Assembly: GCA_002329075.1 (NCBI GenBank)
Contig: DCXR01000069.1
Coordinates: forward strand, 1,303-42,721
Direction: 5' to 3'
DNA from: Candidatus Neomicrothrix sp. UBA2131
Lineage (GTDB): Bacteria; Actinomycetota; Acidimicrobiia; Acidimicrobiales; MedAcidi-G1
Length of the DNA: 41,419 nucleotides
Shown: in pieces, positions 31,018-39,068 of the stretch
How positions within the stretch are numbered: the first letter of the stretch is position 1
How the letters are laid out: each line of letters begins with the position of its first letter
The notes under the pieces: generated by a model
Database searches by the model: none
What the model was told of the DNA's origin: nothing
What the model saw: the letters and a program-made list of their open reading frames with translations, nothing else
Translations under genes and position numbers: made by a program

Positions 31018-32553
31018 TCAGGTGTCGGTCGGCCAGGTCTCCGGCGTACCGCGAGTCAACCACGTTGCCGCGGCGACCGCGGCGAACACTGCGTCGGAGC
31101 CGTTGCAGGGTTCGCCGGCGTCGGGTTCGATCGTGACCCGGATGGGGGGCGTGTCGGCGGCCCGGACGACATCGAAGGAACGGACGGTCAGGTCGTGGAC
31201 GGTGCCCTCGTCGTCCACGGCCAGCGACTCTGACGTGACCCAACTCCAGGCCATGTGGGCGGCACCGATGCAGTAGGAGCGCAGGACGGTCTCGTCGAGC
31301 ACTTCGCCACAGCGCACCGTGACCCGGATGCCGGCGTCATCGACCTGCGCCGTCGCTGTTCCGCCGTCGGGGGCGGTAACGGTGCCGACCTCGCCCCGGG
31401 CGGCGGCCATGAGCGCCACGGCCTCGGCCCAGCCGGCGGCCCGCAGGTCGGCCGAGGTGGGCGGGCCGGCGACGTCGACCTCGTCGACGAGCAGGTCCGG
31501 GGCGACCCGGTTGATGGCTTCTGCGATGCCGGGGGTGCGGGCGACACGCAGCACGCCGCTGCCGTCGGCATCGACGCCTCCGGCGACCGGTGGGCGCTTC
31601 GGGCCTAACCGCACTGTGTCCTCACGGGTGTACACCACGAGCACCGGTCGCCCGTGCTCGTCGGCCAGTCGGCGGGCGTCGGCGGGTGCCGTCGTGGTCG
31701 CCTTGCCGCCGAAGGCGCCACCGTTGGCGAGCGGCGACGACGGTTCGCCGCCCGGCTCGCACCAGGCGGCGTCGGTCTCGAGGTAGGCGGGTTCGATCCA
31801 CGAGGTCCGAAGGGTCGTCGTCCAGTCGCCGGGCGGGAGATCCAACGGTGGCCGTGCAGGGGCCGTCGTGCGGCGGCCCTGCACCTTGCCGGCGACAGCG
31901 CGGGCCTCGGCCAGCGTTTCTCCCATGCCGAAGCCGCCACCGCCGTCGGGCACGGCCACGAGGTGGCCTCCGGGGACGGTGTCGGTGGCGAAGCCTCCAC
32001 GGCCGAGGGCCACATGGGGCCCGACCATCTGGGCGACGTGGCCCTCGATCCCGGCACGCCGGGCGGCAGGAACCGGGTCGCCCTTCCAGGCGCCGGTGCG
32101 ACCCGAGCAGTACGCGTCCCAGGCCTCGAGGATCGTCTGCCACCCGGTGCAGCGACAGAGGTGGGCGTGGAGCGCCCGTGCGGCCCGATCCCGATCCGTC
32201 TCGCCGGAGGCCCGCAGTCCGGCGAGGCGTACGACGATCCCGGGCGTGCAGAACCCGCACTGGCTGCCGCCGGTCGAGCAGAAGGCGTCCGCCCAGGCCC
32301 GCTGCTCCGACTCCGGCAGGCCTTCGAGGGTGGTGACGGTACGGCCGGCGACCCGCCGGGCCGGCGTCACACACGAGACCCGGGGCTGCCCGTCGACGAG
32401 CACCGTGCAGCAACCGCACTGGCCCTGCGGGCTGCACCCGTCCTTGACCGAAGTGGTTCCCAGACGGTCACGGAGCACGTCGAGGAGGGTCGACCCGTCG
32501 TCGGGGACGGCAACCTCCCGGCCGTCGACGATCAGCGAGAGACCAGCATCCAC
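31018..32553 (-). CDS. Condensed 2Fe-2S / molybdenum-hydroxylase-like fusion
   Basis: The first 155 residues are a complete small-subunit-type module: a plant-ferredoxin cluster site (CSPQGQCGCCTVLVDG plus SC) and an all-helical second cluster site (CGFCTPG and HLCRCTG). The following 350 residues keep only pieces of a xanthine-dehydrogenase or CO-dehydrogenase large subunit: a hinge with SWIEPAYLETDAAW, the NGGAFGGK molybdopterin motif, VVYTREDTVRLGPKRP and a C-terminal block with NGSDAVFAAVAAA. A normal large subunit is about 700-800 residues, so much is missing. It may be a minimal enzyme, a redox partner or a decayed fusion. I chose GTG 32553 (a CACACT hexamer lies 6 bases upstream); TTG 32571 is in frame. 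Confidence 0.75.
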   Translation of the reverse strand: MDAGLSLIVDGREVAVPDDGSTLLDVLRDRLGTTSVKDGCSPQGQCGCCTVLVDGQPRVSCVTPARRVAGRTVTTLEGLPESEQRAWADAFCSTGGSQCGFCTPGIVVRLAGLRASGETDRDRAARALHAHLCRCTGWQTILEAWDAYCSGRTGAWKGDPVPAARRAGIEGHVAQMVGPHVALGRGGFATDTVPGGHLVAVPDGGGGFGMGETLAEARAVAGKVQGRRTTAPARPPLDLPPGDWTTTLRTSWIEPAYLETDAAWCEPGGEPSSPLANGGAFGGKATTTAPADARRLADEHGRPVLVVYTREDTVRLGPKRPPVAGGVDADGSGVLRVARTPGIAEAINRVAPDLLVDEVDVAGPPTSADLRAAGWAEAVALMAAARGEVGTVTAPDGGTATAQVDDAGIRVTVRCGEVLDETVLRSYCIGAAHMAWSWVTSESLAVDDEGTVHDLTVRSFDVVRAADTPPIRVTIEPDAGEPCNGSDAVFAAVAAATWLTRGTPETWPTDT

Positions 32554-32593
32554 CGGAGGAGTGTGCCGCAACAGGCGCCGTCGAACGACCCGT

Positions 32594-32599
32594 TACCCT
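32594..32599 (+). promoter_or_regulatory. Candidate -10 box for leaderless lipoprotein gene
   Basis: TACCCT on the plus strand, 7 bases before the GTG at 32607. It lies in the short divergent gap shared with the Mo-hydroxylase-like gene. Confidence 0.45.
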
Positions 32600-32606
32600 C
32601 GACTCC

Positions 32607-33509
32607 GTGCAGCATCCCAGCAGGCGACAGGTTCTGGCGGGGCTCGCCGGAGTGGCCGGAGCCCTCGTGCTCCCCGGCTGTGGGGACGCCTCGACGACGG
32701 CGCCCACCACCACGACGGTTCCACCCACGACCACGACCATGGCCTCAGACGGCTTCACCCTCGGTGCCCGGTTCGCCGACGGCTACCGGGCGCCCGCCGT
32801 TCTGGCGGCAGGCACACGACAGCGGGCACCGTTCATCCTGAAAGGTGATGACGGATGGCCGGTCGTCGACGGGGCACCGGACGCCATCGCCGTCACGGTC
32901 ACCCGGGACGGCTCCGTCGTCCACGAGGGGAGCATCGACCGCCACGGCGAGCCGGGCGTGACCCCCTACTACCCGCTGGTGTTCACGCCGGAGGCGTCTG
33001 GCGACTTCGAGATGTCCGGTGTCGACCTGGGCGACCCGTACCCGTTCCGGGTGATCGAGCGCTCCGCCTCGCACCTGGCCCAGGTCGGCGACCCGATGCG
33101 TGCCGTCGACACGCCCACGGTCGACGATCCCGGCGGTGTCGAACCGATCTGCACCCGGTTCCGGGAGGCCTGTCCGTTCCACGACATGACGCTCACCGAG
33201 GCGCTGGCCACCGACGGGCCGACGGCGCTCCTCGTTTCGACGCCGCGCTACTGCCAGACGGACGTCTGCGGCCCGGCCCTCGAGGTGCTCATGTCGCTGG
33301 CACCCGGCATCGCCGGCCTGACCACCGTGCATGCCGAACCCTGGATGAACGAGGACCTGGAGGAGTTGACGCCGGTGATCGGGGCCTATGCCCTCGACTT
33401 CGAGCCCAGCCTCGTCGTGGCCGACGCCGACGGCGTCATCCGCGACATCCTCCACTTCTGCATGGACACGAGGGAGACCCGCCAGGCACTCCGACGGGCG
33501 ACTGCCTGA
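32607..33509 (+). CDS. Tat-type lipoprotein with thioredoxin-like C-terminal region
   Basis: A 300-residue exported protein. The N terminus has a twin-arginine signal (SRRQVLAGLAG) and a lipobox LPGC, so it should be moved folded and lipid-anchored. A Thr-rich linker (TTAPTTTTVPPTTTTM) follows. The middle third looks like an immunoglobulin-like beta domain; the last 110 residues fit a thioredoxin-like fold with TALLVSTPRYCQTDVCGP, giving a CxxxxC pair at the place of the redox site, and EPSLVVADADGVIRD. A copper or redox role is possible but not shown. The start is GTG 32607, backed by the TACCCT box. Confidence 0.82.
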   Translation: MQHPSRRQVLAGLAGVAGALVLPGCGDASTTAPTTTTVPPTTTTMASDGFTLGARFADGYRAPAVLAAGTRQRAPFILKGDDGWPVVDGAPDAIAVTVTRDGSVVHEGSIDRHGEPGVTPYYPLVFTPEASGDFEMSGVDLGDPYPFRVIERSASHLAQVGDPMRAVDTPTVDDPGGVEPICTRFREACPFHDMTLTEALATDGPTALLVSTPRYCQTDVCGPALEVLMSLAPGIAGLTTVHAEPWMNEDLEELTPVIGAYALDFEPSLVVADADGVIRDILHFCMDTRETRQALRRATA

Positions 33510-33539
33510 AAGTCGGGCAGGCCAACTGGCCCGGGCTGG

Positions 33540-33860
33540 CTAGGAGACGCTCTGGCCGCAGCCGCAGGTGTGCTGGGCGTTGGGGTTGTCGATCGAGAAC
33601 CCCGCCTCGTTGAGGCCGTCCTTGTAGTCGAGGGTGGCGCCCTCGAGCAGTTGGGCGCTGGACGGGTCGACCACGACGCTGATCCCACCGAACGTGGCCT
33701 CGAGGTCGTCGTCGGCACGCTCGGTGTCGAAGAACATCTCGTATTTGAAGCCGGAGCAGCCGCCGGGGCGGACCGCAACACGCAGGGCGAGGCTGTCGTC
33801 GCCTTCGCCGGCAATCAGTTCGCCGACCTTGGTGGTCGCATCGTCGGTCAACGTGATCAT
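33540..33860 (-). CDS. A-type Fe-S carrier, IscA/ErpA/HesB family
   Basis: A 106-residue A-type carrier that passes Fe-S clusters to target proteins. It has the three conserved cysteines: one in GGCSGFKY and two in the C-terminal CGCG. The TLTDDATTKVGELI start and the VDPSSAQLLEGATLDYKDGL segment are typical. ATG 33860 is preceded by GGGGAG about 11 bases upstream; an open frame to 33974 is an artefact of overlap with the mrp promoter. It is divergent from mrp, another Fe-S maturation factor, which supports the role. Whether it is IscA or ErpA cannot be settled. Confidence 0.93.
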   Translation of the reverse strand: MITLTDDATTKVGELIAGEGDDSLALRVAVRPGGCSGFKYEMFFDTERADDDLEATFGGISVVVDPSSAQLLEGATLDYKDGLNEAGFSIDNPNAQHTCGCGQSVS

Positions 33861-33946
33861 CGTGCTCTGCTCCCCAACATGGATGCCTGTGCGCCGGAGT
33901 GTAGCCACCGGCGCCTGGCGAAACCAGCAGCCGATCCCGGTGCCCG

Positions 33947-33952
33947 TAGGCT
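33947..33952 (+). promoter_or_regulatory. Candidate -10 box for leaderless mrp
   Basis: TAGGCT on the plus strand, 6 bases before the mrp ATG. It matches the HAD-gene box and occupies the divergent gap between the A-type carrier and mrp. Confidence 0.5.
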
Positions 33953-33958
33953 TCGGAC

Positions 33959-35140
33959 ATGCCCGACGGGCCATCCAGCATGGTCAGACCACCCTCGATC
34001 GAAGCGGTGATGGCGCTGCTGCGCGGCGTCGTCGATCCCGAACTGGGGAGCGACATCGTGGAGCTCGGCATGGCCAAGGGCGCCACGGTCGACGCCGACG
34101 GCCTCGTCGACGTCACGATCGCCCTCACCACCTCGGGCTGCCCCCTACGGGCGCAGATCCAGCGTGACGTACGGGCCCGCATCGGCGGCCTGCCCGGGGT
34201 CACGGAGGTGCACATCACCTGGACCGAGTTGACGCCCGAAGAGAAGGCGGCAGCAATGTCCAGGGCCCGCTGGAACGTCGCCCAGGACTCCCCCGAGACC
34301 GCCGTCCCGGCCACCTGCCGGGTACTCATGGTGGCCTCCGGCAAGGGCGGCGTGGGCAAGTCCTCCGTCACCGTGAACCTGGCGACGGCACTGGCCGACC
34401 GGGGCTTCGCCGTCGGGGTCATGGACGCCGACATCTGGGGGTTCTCGGTCCCGCGCATGCTCGGCATCGAGGGGCGCCTGGGGGGCTCACCCGAGTCCGG
34501 CAGGATCACCCCGAACCGCAGGCCCGTTGGCGCCGGCCGCCTCGAGGTCGTCTCGATGGGGTTCCTCGTAGAGGACGAGGAGACCGCCCTCATGTGGCGG
34601 GGCCTCATCCTGAACCGGGCCGTTCAGCACTTCTGCGAGGACGTCGAATGGGGTGACCTCGACTACCTGCTGATCGACATGCCGCCGGGCACCGGCGACG
34701 TCCAGATGGGGCTCGCCAGGATGCTGCCCAGAGCCGAGATGGTCATCGTCACGACGCCTGCCCTCGCCGCACAGAAGGTGGCCGTGCGGGTCGCCCACAT
34801 GGGACGCAACAACTACCTGCGGGTGGTCGGCGTGATCGAGAACATGAGCGCCTACGTCACCCCCGATGGTGAGCGACACGAACTCTTCGGCACCGGGGGC
34901 GGCAACGACCTCGCCGAACAGATCGGGGCGCCACTGCTCGGCAGCATCCCCATCGACGCCACTGTGACAGCGGGTGGTGACAGCGGCAGACCGGTCGTGC
35001 TGGGCGAAGGGCCGGCGGCCGACGCCTACAGGGAGATCGTCGAACTGATCGCCACCGAGGCGGCGCCGCCGATCAACATGGAGGGATGCAGCGCCCGGCT
35101 GCTGGCCGCCGCCGAGGCCGCCCTCGACGAGGCGGGCTAG
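33959..35140 (+). CDS. mrp: Mrp/ApbC-type Fe-S carrier ATPase
   Basis: A 393-residue P-loop ATPase that carries Fe-S clusters. The N-terminal MIP18/DUF59 domain has VDPELGSDIVELGMAKG and TSGCPLR; the ATPase domain has VASGKGGVGKSSVTVNLA (deviant Walker A with the signature Lys), DADIWGFSVPRMLG and DYLLIDMPPGTGD. The CxxC of the Gram-negative type is missing in NMSAYVTPDGE; in actinobacteria the equivalent often lacks it too. The start ATG 33959 has a TAGGCT box 6 bases upstream. Its stop overlaps the stop of fxsA in a shared CTAG. Confidence 0.95.
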   Translation: MPDGPSSMVRPPSIEAVMALLRGVVDPELGSDIVELGMAKGATVDADGLVDVTIALTTSGCPLRAQIQRDVRARIGGLPGVTEVHITWTELTPEEKAAAMSRARWNVAQDSPETAVPATCRVLMVASGKGGVGKSSVTVNLATALADRGFAVGVMDADIWGFSVPRMLGIEGRLGGSPESGRITPNRRPVGAGRLEVVSMGFLVEDEETALMWRGLILNRAVQHFCEDVEWGDLDYLLIDMPPGTGDVQMGLARMLPRAEMVIVTTPALAAQKVAVRVAHMGRNNYLRVVGVIENMSAYVTPDGERHELFGTGGGNDLAEQIGAPLLGSIPIDATVTAGGDSGRPVVLGEGPAADAYREIVELIATEAAPPINMEGCSARLLAAAEAALDEAG

Positions 35141-35625
35141 GCGCTCCCACCCAGTTCGGGGTGCTGCGGGGGGTCGTCGTCCCGCCACGACTCCACGTCG
35201 ATGGGCCCACCGGGGTCCTGCCCCCCAAGGTCGACCCTCCAGGCCATGTTGGTGCCCCCGCTCGCCACCCGTCGCCCGAACCAGCGTGAGGCGACGCCCC
35301 TGAGCAGCACCCGGGTCGGAGGGAAGAGCAGCGACAGGCCGAGGGCATCTGTGGCGAAGCCGGGGGTCAGCATCAGGGCACCGCCGAACAACACCATGAG
35401 GCCGTCGACCAACTGTCGACCCGGGATCCGGCCCTGTGCCATCTCCTCCTGGGCCTTTCGCAGGATCCCCAGCCCCTCGCGTCGCACCAGCCAGGCACCC
35501 ACTCCGCTGACGAGGAACAACAGGGCGATGGTGTTGAGGACCCCGACCTCGCCGGCCACCTGGACGATCAGGTACAGCTCGACGATCGGCGTGACGACGA
35601 AGAGCACCAGGAGCAGCAGAAACAC
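35137..35625 (-). CDS. fxsA: FxsA family membrane protein
   Basis: A 162-residue membrane protein. It opens with a hydrophobic block containing TPIVELYLIVQVAGEVG, then LLFLVSGVGAWLVRREG, LVDGLMVLFGGALMLTPGF and TDALGLSLLFPPTR, the FxsA pattern. In enterobacteria FxsA limits exclusion of phage T7 when overexpressed; its normal function is unclear. The C-terminal 40 residues are polar and end in an acidic stretch. GTG 35625 is preferred over the long upstream frame because a TACGCT box ends 6 bases before it and the hydrophobic domain begins there. It diverges from selA. Confidence 0.9.
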   Translation of the reverse strand: MFLLLLVLFVVTPIVELYLIVQVAGEVGVLNTIALLFLVSGVGAWLVRREGLGILRKAQEEMAQGRIPGRQLVDGLMVLFGGALMLTPGFATDALGLSLLFPPTRVLLRGVASRWFGRRVASGGTNMAWRVDLGGQDPGGPIDVESWRDDDPPQHPELGGSA

Positions 35626-35631
35626 CCACCC

Positions 35632-35637
35632 AGCGTA
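35632..35637 (-). promoter_or_regulatory. Candidate -10 box for leaderless fxsA
   Basis: TACGCT on the minus strand, 6 bases before the fxsA GTG, in the divergent gap shared with selA. On the plus strand TAACCT at 35679-35684 lies 9 bases before selA and may be its -10. Confidence 0.45.
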
Positions 35638-35693
35638 GGGCCTCGGCTCCAACGGGCCGCCGCGGTGGCCGAGCGCAATAACCTGCTCCTCCC

Positions 35694-36971
35694 ATGGCCC
35701 CGGATCGCCCCCCCTCCGTCGACAGACTGGCCCGGTCGCTGGCCGACACGGGCCTCCCGCACCCGCTGTTGGTGGATGCCGCCCGGCAGGCGATAGCCGA
35801 CGACGAACCTGCAACCGTCGAGGCCCGGGCACGCGACCTGGCCGGATCGATGGGCCGACACTTCCTGACAGGTGTCGTCAACGCCACCGGCGTGCTGCTG
35901 CATACCAACCTCGGCCGGGCACCGTGGGGCACCACCGTCGACGACACCCGCTACAGCACCCTCGAGTTCGACCTGTCCACGGGCGACCGGGGCTCCCGCC
36001 AGGACAGGACACCGGCGCTTCTCGCACGGGCCTGTGGAGCCGAAGCGGCGATCGTGGTCAACAACTGCGCCTCGGCGGTGCTGCTGGTGCTGGCCGCACT
36101 CGCCGAGGGACGCGGGGCGGTGGTCTCGCGCGGTGAGCTGGTCGAGATCGGCGGCGGGTTTCGGATCCCCGACGTGATGGCCCAGTCCGGTGCGCACCTC
36201 ATCGAGGTCGGCACCACCAACCGGACCCGTCTCGAGGACTTCGCCTCTGCCGTCGCTGCGGCCGGCGACGACGCTGCGCTGATCCTCAACGTGCACCGGT
36301 CCAACTACCGGATCGAGGGCTTCACCGAGTCGGTCGACGTATCCGAGATGGCAGGCCTGGGGGTCCCGGTCGTCGCCGACATCGGCTCCGGGCTGCCCGA
36401 CGCCGCCTGCCAGTGGCTGGCGGACGGACCACCTCCCTGGCTGGTCGGTGAGCCAGCCGCACGCCAGACACTCGAGGCGGGAGCCGACCTGGTCACTTTC
36501 TCGGGTGACAAGCTGCTGGGCGGGCCCCAGGCAGGGATCATCGCCGGCCGTGCCGACCTGGTGGAAACCTGTGCTGCGCACCCGCTGGCCCGGGCATTGC
36601 GCCCCGGCAGCCTCGTGCTCCACTCCCTCCAGGACCTCGCCCTCGCCTACCTTCGCCGCGACGGCGACGCCATCCCGTTCTGGCGCATGGCGACGCTGAC
36701 CGTGGATGGCCTCCGGGAGCGGGCCACCACCATCGCCCCCGACCTGGTGGCCGACACGATGGCCGTCCCCGGAGGCGGCACCCTTCCCGGCGTCGAGATC
36801 CCGTCGGTGGGCCTCCGTCTCGACGGCGACCGGACGGCCGAACTGCGGGCAGGCACCCCACCGGTCGTGGCCCGCGTCGCCGACCAGGCCACCCTGCTCG
36901 ACCTGCGGACGGTCCACCCGGACGATGACGCCGTGCTCGGTGCCGCGCTCGACCGGCTCGGCGCCCGCTGA
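35694..36971 (+). CDS. selA: L-seryl-tRNA(Sec) selenium transferase
   Basis: SelA converts Ser-tRNA(Sec) to Sec-tRNA(Sec) with selenophosphate and PLP. The 425-residue product has an N-terminal helical tRNA-binding region (RLARSLADTGLPHPLLVDAARQ split over two helices), VNATGVLLHTNLGRAP, the NNCASAVLLVLAALA block, the GSGLPDAA segment and FSGDKLLGGPQAG, where Lys273 should bind PLP. The end carries the small C-terminal domain with VADQATLLDLRTV. It is slightly shorter than the E. coli enzyme. selB follows after 14 bases, the classical selAB order, and selC lies about 11.5 kb upstream. Confidence 0.96.
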   Translation: MAPDRPPSVDRLARSLADTGLPHPLLVDAARQAIADDEPATVEARARDLAGSMGRHFLTGVVNATGVLLHTNLGRAPWGTTVDDTRYSTLEFDLSTGDRGSRQDRTPALLARACGAEAAIVVNNCASAVLLVLAALAEGRGAVVSRGELVEIGGGFRIPDVMAQSGAHLIEVGTTNRTRLEDFASAVAAAGDDAALILNVHRSNYRIEGFTESVDVSEMAGLGVPVVADIGSGLPDAACQWLADGPPPWLVGEPAARQTLEAGADLVTFSGDKLLGGPQAGIIAGRADLVETCAAHPLARALRPGSLVLHSLQDLALAYLRRDGDAIPFWRMATLTVDGLRERATTIAPDLVADTMAVPGGGTLPGVEIPSVGLRLDGDRTAELRAGTPPVVARVADQATLLDLRTVHPDDDAVLGAALDRLGAR

Positions 36972-36985
36972 CGGTCCGGCCCCGC

Positions 36986-38707
36986 ATGCACGTCGTCGCC
37001 ACCGCCGGCCACGTCGACCACGGCAAGTCCACCCTCGTCGAGGCGCTCACCGGCACCGACCCCGACCGCTTCGCGGAAGAGAAGTCCCGCGGCCTCACGA
37101 TCGACCTGGGATTCGCCTCGACCACGCTGCCCTCGGGTGCCACGCTGTCGCTTGTCGACGTGCCCGGCCACGTCCGGTTCATCAAGAACATGCTGGCCGG
37201 CGTGGGTACGGTCGATGCCTGCCTCTTCGTGGTCGCGGCCACCGAGGGCTGGAAGCCGCAGTCCGAGGAACACCTCCGGATCCTCGAACTGCTCGATGTC
37301 CGCCATGGCCTGGTGGCGTTGACCAAGGTCGGGATAGCCGACGAGGACCTCGTCGAACTCGCCCACCTCGAGGTCGAGGAGCGCCTCGAGGGGACCTTCC
37401 TCGAGGGAGCGGCGATCGTCGACGTCGATGCACCGACAGGCGTCGGCCTCGACGACCTGCGCTCCGCCCTCGACGACCTGATGGCCGACACCCCGACCTC
37501 GGCGGACCTGGGCAGGCCCCGACTGTGGATCGACCGGTCGTTTGCCGCCAAGGGGTCCGGCACCGTGGTGACCGGCACCCTGGCCGGTGGCTCCCTCGCT
37601 GTCGACGACGAACTCGAACTCCACCCCAGCGGGGACCGGGTTCGGGTTCGGGCACTCCAGAACCACCACGAGGCTCGAACCGACCTCCCGCCCGGCAGCC
37701 GCTGCGCAGTCAACCTGGTCGGGGTCGCCCACGACGAGGTGGTGCGCGGTGATGTTCTCATACGTCGGGGCCAGTGGCACCTCACGACCATCGTGGATGC
37801 CGACCTGGCGGTCCTCGACAGCCTCGGGCATACGGTGTCCCGGCGCGGTGCCTTCGTCGCCTACATCGGTGCCGGCGAGCACCCGGTGCGGCTCCGGATC
37901 CTCGGCCCCGATGCACTCGAGCCCGGGATGGCCGGACCGGTACGGCTGTTCCTGCCCCATGCCCTGCCGTTGCTACCCGGCGACCGCTTCGTGCTTCGGG
38001 AGAGCGGGCGGGCCGAGACGGTGGGCGGGGGCCAGGTGCTCGACGTCGACCCCCGTGAACGGGCATCCCGGGCACAACCCGACCGCTCCGTCGACCGGGT
38101 GGTCCGGGAGCGAGGCTGGGTCACCGTCGATGAGCTCGAACGGTTGACCGGCGAGCGCCGCGACCCCGACCTCGGCGACTGGGTCGTGGACCCGACCGCC
38201 CTTCAGGCGGCGATCGCCGCCCTGCGCACTGCACTGGCCGAGGCCGGGCCGCTCGGGTTGGACCTGGCGGGCCTGGACGAGCACGAGCGTGCCGTCGTAG
38301 GGCTCCTCGACGATGTCGTCGTGGACGGCGGCCACCTCAGGCCTGCCGGGGCCGTCGACACGTTCGCCGACCACCCCTTCGTTGCCCTGTTGGCAGCCAC
38401 GCCCTTCGCCCCTCCGGCTCCCGACGGCGTGGACCGCGGTGGGCTGCGCGAGTTGGTGCGGCGAGGGGACGTGGTCGAGCAGGACGGGATCTTCTTCGCC
38501 GCCTCGGGCATCGAGGCGGCTGCAGGGCTCGCCGCCCAACTCCTCGCCGAGCATCCCGGGGGGTTCACGGTGTCGATGTTCCGGGAGGCGGCGGGCAACA
38601 CCCGCAAGCACGCGCTTCCCCTGTTGGCCCACCTCGACGGCATCGGCATCACCCGCCGACGTGACGACCTTCGGATCGGCGGACCGCGGTTGCCGCAGCC
38701 GGGCTGA
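36986..38707 (+). CDS. selB: Selenocysteine-specific elongation factor SelB
   Basis: SelB brings Sec-tRNA(Sec) to UGA codons marked by a SECIS element. The 573-residue product has the G1 loop GHVDHGKST (8-16), the switch region SRGLTIDLGFA and G3 DVPGHVRF followed by IKNMLAG. The G4 position reads TKVG, whereas family members usually have an Asp as the fourth residue ([NT]KxD); guanine recognition may rest on another residue. Domains II and III follow, with SGTVVTGTLAGG and a GDRFVLRESGRAETVGGG segment. The C-terminal part has winged-helix blocks with GLRELVRRGDVVEQDGIFFA and ending near LPQPG, for SECIS binding; it is a little shorter than in E. coli. The ATG at 36986 sits 14 bases after selA. 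Confidence 0.95.
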   Translation: MHVVATAGHVDHGKSTLVEALTGTDPDRFAEEKSRGLTIDLGFASTTLPSGATLSLVDVPGHVRFIKNMLAGVGTVDACLFVVAATEGWKPQSEEHLRILELLDVRHGLVALTKVGIADEDLVELAHLEVEERLEGTFLEGAAIVDVDAPTGVGLDDLRSALDDLMADTPTSADLGRPRLWIDRSFAAKGSGTVVTGTLAGGSLAVDDELELHPSGDRVRVRALQNHHEARTDLPPGSRCAVNLVGVAHDEVVRGDVLIRRGQWHLTTIVDADLAVLDSLGHTVSRRGAFVAYIGAGEHPVRLRILGPDALEPGMAGPVRLFLPHALPLLPGDRFVLRESGRAETVGGGQVLDVDPRERASRAQPDRSVDRVVRERGWVTVDELERLTGERRDPDLGDWVVDPTALQAAIAALRTALAEAGPLGLDLAGLDEHERAVVGLLDDVVVDGGHLRPAGAVDTFADHPFVALLAATPFAPPAPDGVDRGGLRELVRRGDVVEQDGIFFAASGIEAAAGLAAQLLAEHPGGFTVSMFREAAGNTRKHALPLLAHLDGIGITRRRDDLRIGGPRLPQPG

Positions 38708-38721
38708 GCCGTTGCTCCTCC

Positions 38722-38982
38722 TCAGGCAGTCAGGTCGATGATCCTCCGGCGTTCGATCCCGTTGGTCCCGCCCCAGATGCCGTAGACCTCGTGGATCGCC
38801 AGGGCGTAGTCCAGGCACTCGTCCTCCACCTGGCAGTTCGAACAGATTGCCTTGGCCCGGACCTCGCGATGCTGTTTCTCATCGTGCCGCTCGTTGGTCG
38901 ACGGTGGGAAGAAGCAATTCGCGAAGAACCCGCGACAGGCACCCCGTCCCTGCCAGGCGGGGTAGGCGCAGTTGCCGGCCAT
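38722..38982 (-). CDS. WhiB-family Fe-S regulatory protein
   Basis: An 86-residue WhiB-like protein, a family confined to actinobacteria and their phages that binds a 4Fe-4S cluster and works on the primary sigma factor. The cluster cysteines are Cys in GFFANCF, then CSNC and the Cys of EDECLDYAL, with family spacing. The GIWGG turn and a basic RRRIIDLTA end follow. ATG 38982 is preferred: AGGGGG stands 7 bases upstream; GTG 38988 is an alternative. A TTGTAC...TAGGTT promoter with 17-base spacing lies upstream. It converges on selB. Confidence 0.93.
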   Translation of the reverse strand: MAGNCAYPAWQGRGACRGFFANCFFPPSTNERHDEKQHREVRAKAICSNCQVEDECLDYALAIHEVYGIWGGTNGIERRRIIDLTA

Positions 38983-39012
38983 TCGCACACCCCCTGTGTC
39001 GCGTGTAGGGCG

Positions 39013-39041
39013 AACCTAGATCGCGGAGGCACCGGGTACAA
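39013..39041 (-). promoter_or_regulatory. Candidate promoter of the whiB gene
   Basis: TTGTAC (39036-39041), a 17-base spacer and TAGGTT (39013-39018) on the minus strand, giving a leader of about 25 bases with a ribosome site. Here the -35 is recognisable, unlike at most leaderless starts in this window. Confidence 0.4.
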
Positions 39042-39068
39042 GGGCGGCTATCCGCACGAACAGGCGCA

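Noticed and set aside
33540..33860. The A-type carrier as a selenoprotein (HesB-like Sec family)
   Set aside because: All three ligand positions are Cys codons and there is no in-frame TGA, despite the Sec genes nearby.
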